This document shows, one piece after another, positions 56,088 to 64,000 of a stretch of DNA of 64,000 bases. The notes beneath the pieces are model-generated. The model was not told where the DNA came from. It was given only the letters and a program-made list of their open reading frames with translations, and searched no databases. Positions within the stretch are counted from its first letter, which is position 1. The number at the start of each line of letters is the position of its first letter. This DNA is from Strongylocentrotus droebachiensis. Taxonomy: Eukaryota; Echinodermata; Echinoidea; Camarodonta; Strongylocentrotidae. The stretch is from positions 32,453 through 96,452 of the forward strand of contig JAVYIG010007845.1 in NCBI GenBank assembly GCA_035222895.1, written 5' to 3'. The translations under genes and the position numbers were made by a program.

Positions 56088-56760
56088 CAGTGGCGTATTA
56101 AAATGAGCAAAAACGTTTGGGGCAGAAAAAAAATCTTCATCAACACCGCGGATCGTTTCTCAAAGTTGGGGCGCGGCGGGGGCTAAAGTATTACGATCAG
56201 GTAGAGTGTAGCGGGTGCAGCGTTGATTGGTGTGGGGTCCAGGGGCAGAGCCCCGGCGGGTGTCAGCTCGGGGTGTTTTAGGCGCTTAATTACGGTCAGA
56301 TGGGCATATTTTACCTTGTTTGGGAGGCTGGCAGGTCACTAATCGGCGAGGGGTCCAGAGGGCGGAGCTCAGGGGTTTTAGGCATTAAATTACGGACAGA
56401 TGAGCATCCAGGGGCCCATCTAAGGGCCCCTGGTGGGAAAAGGGGGCAGAGCGCCCCGAATCTCATGGGTTTTAGGCATTAAATTACGGTCAGATGAATA
56501 TCCAGGAGGCCCGCCTTAGCGCCCCTGGTGGGGTAAGGGGGGGGGGGGGGCAGAGCCTCCGGAAGTTCCGGGGTTTTAGGCATTTCATTACGGTCAGATG
56601 AGCATATTTTGATAACTCATTTGTGACACTGGCAGGTCACTATTCTTTTTTCTTTCTGTCTTTCTATTTCTCTTTAACATTCTTTCTCAATTGTTTTTTT
56701 TTTTTGGGGGGGGGGGGGACTCGATCTCCCGATCCACGCCGATCCGCGGGCCCTGACTCT
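56088..56760. mobile_element. hAT-like element remnant with internal tandem repeats
   Basis: CAGTGGCGTA at 56088-56097 is a typical hAT left terminus. The interior repeats GTTTTAGGCATTAAATTACG with GTCAGATGAGCAT about four times at ~100-base spacing (near 56274, 56372, 56468 and 56573), linked by GGGGTCCAGAGGGCGGAGC-type GC-rich spacers. A right terminus matching TACGCCACTG was not found; poly-G runs interrupt the end. Confidence 0.5.
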
Positions 56761-57439
56761 TAGGATCCTAAAAAAGCATAAAAAATATGTGTTGCGTGAC
56801 TGTAAAGTACACCAGTGAATTAGTAGACGAGCCAATTGATGTTTACGACATAAAGCAAATTATGAAATATCGTAAGTATGGGTAAGTGAATGAGCTGATA
56901 ATTTGTCAACAGCCCCTTAACAAGGATGTCCGCTGTCAAAGTCTGAAATACTCAAGTGAAATGATTTTGCTATGTTTTCGAATTTAAGATATTTTTTCTC
57001 GAAGTTGGACTATATCTCGTAAAGTGTTATTTAAAACGTCCACTTTTTACATAATCCGTGTCGCCTCTAGTAAGTTAAAAATGCCATACATTCTCTCAGA
57101 CATTTTACTTGCCACTCTATCAAATTTAAAAAGTTCCTTTTATTTAACGCAAAAATGGAAAAAAAAAGTATTTGAAAAAGGGTAAAGACTGTGAAACTTT
57201 AGGAACGGTAAATTCTGTCTATTTTGCTCTTTTAAATATTAATAATTCAAAGGTCTTTGAGATGAAGCAGGGAGCCTACCTATTTTACATTTTAATGTAG
57301 CTCGGAAAGGTCTTACTAATCAAGAATATAGCTCTGAGTGATTGCACACATTGTAAAGATAAAGATTTGTTTTAATTTTGTTCAATGATGTACTGTCAAG
57401 AAATGTATTGTCTATTTTTGTTCTTCATTTACATTTATA

Positions 57440-57920
57440 TGAAATTTACTGAATGATAATAATACAATATATATAAAGCGCATAATAAACAAAAGTTTCT
57501 CTATGTGCTGTACGAGCATGAATGACGAGAAATATAATCACATAAAAGTGATCAACAAAGAGAAATATAAAAATCTTATAACTACTAAAATTACTAACCT
57601 AACATTGTAAATAACATAATAAAGAGATACCTAACATGGTAAAAACAAATAACGTAAGTAAGGATAGTTTAAGGTAATTAATTAAGGCCAAAGAGGTGCG
57701 TTTTTAGTTCAGATTTGAACGTTGCAGAAGTGGGTGCCTGTCGTATGAAATTGGGAAAATTGTTCCAAAGGTTTGTTCCAGTAAGTGCAAAAGATCTGCC
57801 CCCATAGAATACAGTATTGGTTTTTGGTACACAAAGTAATGCTTGATTGCTTGAACTTGATACCGTTCCAAGAATTTACATGATTTAAAGAAAGATAGTT
57901 TTCGAAAGGACTAGATGAAA
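57440..57920 (-). repeat. Dispersed repeat with SINE-type tail, minus strand
   Basis: On the minus strand the segment ends GTACAGCACATAGAGAAAC then ATGCGCTTTATATATATTG, parallel to the tail of the SINE at 19641. The body (plus strand GAGGTGCGTTTTTAGTTCAG, then GGAAAATTGTTCCAAAGG and AAAAGATCTGCCCCCATAG) resembles a common marine-animal dispersed repeat, from memory. Class not determined. Confidence 0.45.
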
Positions 57921-58851
57921 TGTAGCTATTATCTGTATGCCCTCTCGTATTGTCATATATCTGAATCCAGTATGTGGAATATTTGAGAAAACTTCCTCGC
58001 ACAAATTTAGTTTTCGATGTAGGTTAGAATCTCTATTAGTGTTACAGCCCATATGTGTTTATTTTTTTTAGTATAGTCAATGTCCTGCTCCTCATCATGA
58101 TACGTTACTGAGTAAATTCACTCTTGATAATTATGGTAAACTATTTTATTGTCTTAGAAAAAGATGAAGAGTGCCTATTCTCTTTGAATTCTATCATTTG
58201 CAGACTCAGGTGTCTGGCAATAACTGCCCAATCTATATTCATCAATCTCCCCAGCTCTGCACCGCTGGCATGTTGGACGTTTACGATTGTTAAGATCAAT
58301 TTGTCTTTTCAGAACATAATGTAAATAAAGTGTTGTTTCAAATTTGATTTGGTCAAACCACGAGGGATGGTTGGAAAAGCTCTCACTGTTGTATATAATA
58401 AAATTTTTTTTCGTGGGGTTCAGGGGTTACATCAAAAGTAACAGGGTTCGGACAAGCGGATGGATTACTGTCCCGATAATAGAACATTTATGTTGCTCTC
58501 AAAGCGTCTCTCATTTTCTCTTCCCCTCTCTCAACTCTCCTTCTCCCCAAATCCGTTTCTCTCTTTTCCGTACTCCCATGAGTACATTCTACTCTATTTG
58601 CAGTGATTAGGATTTGTATTAGTTGTTTCCATCTTTTGATCACAATATCTCACCAGTTTCTCTATTTAATATAATTATTCTTTAGCCTTTTCTTGATGTT
58701 CCCGTATGTTGATTCCTTGTTCCACCATTCTTTCCGCAGAGTCACTGCTTTTCCTTTAAAATAGTCTTTTATTTCTAGGGTTTCTTCTTGTATCGTCGGA
58801 TATGATCTAATAAACCCTGTGAATGTAATGAATGTAACAAGAAAGGAAGTA

Positions 58852-59005
58852 TGGTGATGATGATCATGATGAAGATGATGGTGGTGGTGATGGTGGTGGT
58901 GGTGGTGGTGGTGGTGATGGTGCATGGGGTTGTAGTGGTGATAGTGCTTGTAATTTCTATTTTGAGTTGAGTTCTGAGTTGAGTTCTGAGTTGAGTTCTG
59001 AGTTG
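58852..59005. repeat. (GTG/GAT)n microsatellite and 12-bp tandem repeat
   Basis: GATGATGATCATGATGAAG passing into (GGT)n at 58852-58923 encodes a false poly-His ORF on the minus strand. At 58963-59005 the 12-mer TTGAGTTCTGAG repeats about 3.5 times. Confidence 0.85.
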
Positions 59006-59009
59006 ATTA

Positions 59010-60267
59010 ACATTCCAAGTAAGCAATAGCAAGCCAATTATATTTTGTAATTAAGAAAAGCACTAATTTAACCCTCATTCTGCATGCCATGAGTAAAAGT
59101 GGTTGATTTTAAATGTGAACTGGGTGTGGAGGAACGGGTTGAAACATGAATGTTGTCGGTTAAATCAACGATGGATCACTGCTGTCATATGATTAGATGT
59201 GCTGAGTTTGAGACATAAATCAAATGCTGTTTCTCTCACAGCGGTCATGCAACTTTCTATCACAACAAAGAAAATAAAAACATAATACTAACTCAACCTT
59301 GCGGTCGCAAACATTCAAGTCCATTTAAAAACATTCGAGACTATTATCACTGGCTTATCCCACTGCGAAAACATTAACATAGACCATGTATAAGTTGGTC
59401 CACAAGCTTTCGTTCTTAAAATCTACGATTGAAATTATAAATGTTAATTATCCTTTAGAAACTTGGCAAAATAAATGTAAATTTCTAATACCAACAGAGA
59501 ACTATTGTGTGGATTCCACTAAATACCATAATGCGACCTTATGTATTGGTATGTTGGTAGTAAGGTATATATCACTAGCTGTTCTCTCGGTTTCCAACCT
59601 GTGTTTTTCTCCGAATATGTGTTTGTTTTTGTAAGTATAATAATATAGAAGTCGTTGCTACAGTTAACAACTAACTTATTCATACCTCTTGTAAATTTGA
59701 TTTGATTTTTTTGTTTTCGTAACTCAAGAAAGAAAGGTGGAAAGGTTAAATTACGGCCTCTGTTCTTTACTTTTAGACGTAAGCTCTAATATTATGTCAC
59801 ATTCTCAAGAAACATAAATTGGGACATCTTTATTTTTTCAAATACTTTTTAAAAGATAAGACTTAGTAAGGGTATGAATAATTTAGTTGTTATCTGTATG
59901 TCGAGATGCAACTTCTTTATTGTTTACAATGACTTCTGTGTGAGAAATTCTGAAGAAAATAGTCACACGGTGGGTGTTGAGTAGTTTATGCATACTAGAG
60001 TGTAAGTTTGCTTTAAATACGTGTTGAGCCTAGAGCATTATTGTGGCATACAGGAAATGGGGCACAAAAGATGAACAGAGGGAAAGAAAAATAAACGAAT
60101 AATGAAAAGAAAAGAAAAGAAAACATGACAAGCATTGTTCTATTTTCTTTCTCAATCTTTCTCGCTCTCTCCCTCTCATTCTATTTTTCTTCCTGTCTGT
60201 CTTTCTCATTCGCCTTTTTCTCTATTTCCCTTTCTTAATATTCGGTTTTCTCTTATCTCCATAATCT

Positions 60268-60301
<34 letters not shown>

Positions 60302-61840
60302 ACTTCAATCCACCTTCCTTTTTTCTTTCCACCTCTATCTCTATCGCCCTAAACTTTCCCTTTACTATGTTTGTGCTCTGTACATCTTAGCGCCTCTATC
60401 TCTCTCTCTCTCTCTTTCTCTTACTTTTATCTTTTCTGCTTCTCCTTTGTTATTTTTGTCAGTTAGTTTAACTACAAGTGTATTTTACAAGATCAATGGG
60501 GTGTTTAGCACTTGCTCTTCTGTATATATGGATAAACGAATGTTTTATTTAAAATAAACCTTTAAGATATTTAACCCGTTTAAAGAATTAAAAAAAGATT
60601 GTGTGCTGTGAGGTCAAAGAGTTGCAAGAATGTACTAATCATTCATCTCCACTAAAACTAGAAAGGCATGTATGAATGTCAAATGTGAGGATGAATAAAA
60701 CAAATAGTGACATAAGAAGCCAACGATCAGAAGCCAAAATCAAAGTTAGGGAGTAGAGAAGAGAGAGAAAGAGAGAATTGCAAAGCCATGATTTTAGTCT
60801 CCTGCGTTGGCTGTCACTCTCGTGGCATTGCAGTCCGTCATAATGCGATCATAGTCTGACCAATAATAACCCAGCAGGTCTTGTCAAGGGAGGGTCTATT
60901 CATCTGGGTTCGTCGTGTGGAAGAGCCGAACGTACCCCGAGGCTTTCTACCATTCACTACCACCTTGATTGGCGCTGTCCCGTATAGTAGAAACATCAAT
61001 GAACAGAAAGAGGGTTCTTAAAATAGGAAATGTGACTTTCAGTTACAATAGATGTTTGTATTGTGACCTTTTAATGGTATTGAACTATGATGAAGAAAAA
61101 AATACCCAGAAAGAATGATGGGCACTTCTATTTCACAGTCACATGCTTATCTAACATTTTTTTTAAAGACCTCGTATTTATTCTAAACTTTTTAAATTTT
61201 CTCCTGAAGGGTATAGTTTTGTCTACGAAATTCTGGGAGTGGAGATTTTTACTTCACCATAATGTTTCGGTTATTTAAGTATTTCCGGATAATTATCAGA
61301 AATATAATACACAGTTTTATCGAAATATACTTTTCGCTTTACTTTACCAATTTCGTGTCTAGAAGCATGATAGTCCGTATTTTATCAGCAATATAAACAG
61401 CAATGAAACTCCAGTTTTTATTAATGCTCCCATTGTGGTAAAGTGTAGCTTTTTTAATATAGGGTTTAATACACTATTAAGTGCATTTACGGCGATCGGG
61501 GGAGGGGGATGACGTACCCCAGATGCAAACAAATACGAAAAGGTAGCCCCCCCCCCCCGCCGAAATTTAGAATACTCACAAAAAATGAATTACTCTAAGG
61601 AGCATTTAATCGCAGAATTTTCAAGCTTCATCTCAAATATGATAAGAATGATTTGAACAGCAGGCGCTGCTAAAGTGCGTAATAAATTCAAAATATAAAA
61701 AGTGTTTATGGGGGAATACCCTTAAAAACTTCGTCCCGTTTTATTCGCTAAATTCCCTAAAACGTCGTCCCTCAGTCATTATAAGAAATCACCATCAATG
61801 GATATGTTGGCGTATAGGCGTGAGGGGAAGAGGATATGTG
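59010..61840. other. No gene seen; low-complexity patches
   Basis: Holds (CT)n runs at about 60270-60300 and 60395-60420, an AAAGA stretch near 60110 and a poly-C run near 61546. No gene. Confidence 0.45.
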
Positions 61841-61849
61841 TGTGGGTAT

Positions 61850-61880
61850 CATAGAGATATATAACTACTATATCTCTATG
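61850..61880. repeat. Perfect 12-bp-arm inverted repeat
   Basis: CATAGAGATATA, loop TAACTAC, TATATCTCTATG. Flanked by GTGGGTAT-type sequence on both sides. Function unknown. Confidence 0.7.
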
Positions 61881-62346
61881 GTGGGTATGGATGTGTGAGC
61901 GCGTGTGCGTGTGTGTATGTGAGCGTGTATGTTTGTGGCGTGAGCATAATGAGTGGGGCCTAGTGTTCTTTGAAATTAAGAATCTTCACGTCTGTACTCT
62001 AGATCAATCAACATTTTTTGTCTCAATCCGAAAATAGTATTTTACCCCTATTGCACTATCACAAAATAAGGATTCTAAGTCGAGGTAAGCACAAGTGTAT
62101 GCATATAATATATAAAAATATATATATAAATCACCTTAGCACATTTTGCTCTTGCAAACTTATGATTGGATCAGGGAGATGGGAGGGATGTAATCAGACA
62201 TTTACTTATTGAAGCATGGATTTGCAGCTTTCACGATGCCCAGTTATTATGACCAGTGATTTTATGGATTCTTTGCAATCTTACTTACTGAAGGGTGGAA
62301 ATGTACACCTCTAAAGCTGCTCCAAGGATACTCCAGTAGACTGATA

Positions 62347-62395
62347 GTTCACGAGACCGATGGCCCAAGAGTATTCAATTGTCGGTCTTGTGAAC
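62347..62395. repeat. Short dispersed hairpin element, copy 2
   Basis: GTTCACGAGACCGA and TCGGTCTTGTGAAC pair over 14 bases with one G-T wobble around a 21-base loop. Related to 1788-1835; CACGAGACCG and loop GCCCA are shared. GTGGTCTG and CTCGTGGTC follow nearby at 62433-62443. Confidence 0.5.
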
Positions 62396-62493
62396 GACTA
62401 AGACCAACCTTTTAGACCAACATTGTTGTTCTCGTGGTCTGTAGATTGTTCTACTGGTATCGCATGACATACAAAGTGTGTACCAATCCTCAC

Positions 62494-62575
62494 CATGTGT
62501 GTGTGTGTTTGTATATGTGGATGTGCGGCGCGCGTGCGTGTGTGTGGTAGGTGTGGGTGTGCATGCGTATGTGTG
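62494..62575. repeat. (GT)n-rich microsatellite
   Basis: GTGTGTGTGTTTGTATATGT followed by GCGCGCGTGCGTGTGTG. The remaining sequence to 64000 shows no gene. Confidence 0.75.
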
Positions 62576-64000
62576 CTGAAGAAATCGCTTTCCCCTGGCT
62601 AATTTTTTAATTTACGATGGCCGCTTTATGCTTCTGTTTCAAAAGAAAAATCAAAAATAAATGTTATAGCAACTTTTTGATGGGTATTACTCTTAAAAAG
62701 AAATTAACATTGAAACAGACTGCGATCAAAACTGTGTTATGACCCTTTAAGAGATATTTGCTAGTCTTGTCCTTCTTGTGGAAACGAACTGTTGTAACCC
62801 CGAGTCGTCGGTGATAATGTAAGCTTCTTCTAAAATTTACCCTGTCAATAGACCCTCAAGGTTGGATGTCTATGTCCTATCTGTTTAGATCGTTCCCATT
62901 GCTATAGACTATTAAACACTCTTCTCCAGATATTTTTTGAACAGCCTTAGTTTCATGATGACTGTTAGTGTTAGGGCTAGATGTGTAAGATGTTATGTGG
63001 AAAGTTATAATCTGTCAAACACATGCAACTTTTTTCAGCGAATATTTAAACAAAATATTCTTCTTCTTCTTAAGAGAAGATATCTGAAAAGGAGGTGCAT
63101 TTCATATGTATATCGTTTTCCAAAAACTTTGCGAGAGCGGAGCAAGGAAAACATAATACTCAGGGTAATATTTTTTTTTTCAAAGCTCACCGTTATAAAA
63201 TACTTTTGCATTACTTTTCTTCATAATTATACCAATGATAGTGAAAATTGTATTTGTCTTTTTCACTTCTATTACATCGAAAGAGAGTTTTGTAATTGAC
63301 ACGGATATTTCGTGCAATAATTTAATACTATAAGAAATGGAAAATATGCCATACGTTATAATTATTTTCAGGTAAGGAAGTTTAAGCATGCAATATCTTC
63401 CACGATCTTCAAGACAAACAAAGCATACGGATACTGCAGAACTTCTTAGAAGTTCCATTATCTCTGGTCTTCTCCAAGATCTATGACTTTGCCTTTTTTC
63501 TTGTTGTAAATGTGAACAGACTCATATACTTGCTTTCTGAAATTCTCAACACCTGCCCCTATGATCGGCTTCATAAAAGGCTGATAGTGAGGGCAAAGTC
63601 CCGTGTCTAACCTAGTAACGGGATGATAAGAGGGGCATTTTAAGCCTTGAGGTATGATAATCGTCTAATTCTACTTGTAGCCCTTCCAAAACCTACTCTT
63701 AAAGGTAAAATTTGTCATATAACCAAGATAATACGCCTTTTTATCCATGGTTTCGTTTTCAATTAGCGACTCAAACTAGCTTGACCGCCATGGCCGCAGT
63801 TATAATTCCTTGATATTGAAAAGGGGAAATATAATATACTAGTGTGGGTTAGCAAACCAAATGAAAATATTCTCAATCCATGTCATTGATAAATGCTTGC
63901 AAGACTCCATTAAAATTATAATTTACAAGAAAGACTCTGTCACGAGGTTTCATATAAAGCCAATAAATAAAGAAATGACAAAAAATTGTAACATATTAAA

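Noticed and set aside
58662-58925. Poly-histidine ORF on the minus strand
   Set aside because: A translation of the GTG/GAT microsatellite, with no protein features after it.
1-64000. CRISPR array, operons or prokaryotic genes
   Set aside because: Regular spaced repeats here are satellites; splice sites and animal genes show a eukaryotic nuclear genome.

Overview
This is a eukaryotic window: AT-rich DNA with spliced genes, long introns and dense interspersed repeats. Three protein-coding genes can be rebuilt exon by exon with GT/AG splice sites and matching phases. They are a GNAT/SSAT-like N-acetyltransferase (minus, 2230-7880), the end-joining factor XLF/NHEJ1 (plus, 13.8-22.0 kb) and a complete Hedgehog ligand gene (minus, 34298-54807). 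An animal is certain because of Hedgehog with its Hint domain. The repeat style (tRNA-derived SINEs with a GCGCTATATAAA tail, many hAT-like MITEs, poly-G/C tracts) suggests a marine invertebrate, perhaps an echinoderm or other ambulacrarian. That placement is inference.

Layout. 0-8.85 kb: a repeat copy with an AAAAGGGGCACTTATC-type minisatellite, then the acetyltransferase gene with a 747-bp MITE and an 80-bp direct repeat pair in its introns, then a second copy of the minisatellite family. 8.85-12.86 kb: a 4.0-kb non-autonomous hAT-like transposon (8-bp target duplication CGTACATG) whose interior is mostly a ~110-bp satellite, about 26 units, each with a GCGAAGC mini-hairpin. 13.8-22.0 kb: NHEJ1, a non-coding first exon plus seven coding exons, with MITEs and a SINE in introns. 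22-34 kb: intergenic, with a decayed LINE end, the third minisatellite-family copy (inverted), foldback elements, palindromes, a degenerate ~100-bp tandem array and two unrecognised open segments. 34.3-54.8 kb: hedgehog, with a 1.4-kb intron 2 and a 17.8-kb intron 1 that holds SINEs, two MITEs, a large trinucleotide array and an unassigned 257-codon ORF. 54.8-64 kb: sequence upstream of hedgehog with repeats and no gene I can support.

The three genes have unrelated jobs (amine acetylation, DNA repair, cell signalling) and nothing suggests they work together. The most interesting points are: (1) the Hedgehog autoprocessing domain keeps the cleavage Cys, Thr69 and His72, but position 46, the aspartate needed for cholesterol transfer in the fly protein, is histidine, and the SCYAV cysteine is serine; (2) a hAT-like element has amplified a satellite of very stable GCGAAGC hairpins; (3) a three-copy repeat family couples a unique segment with a minisatellite and hAT-like ends. 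All alignments to known proteins are from memory and none was computed.
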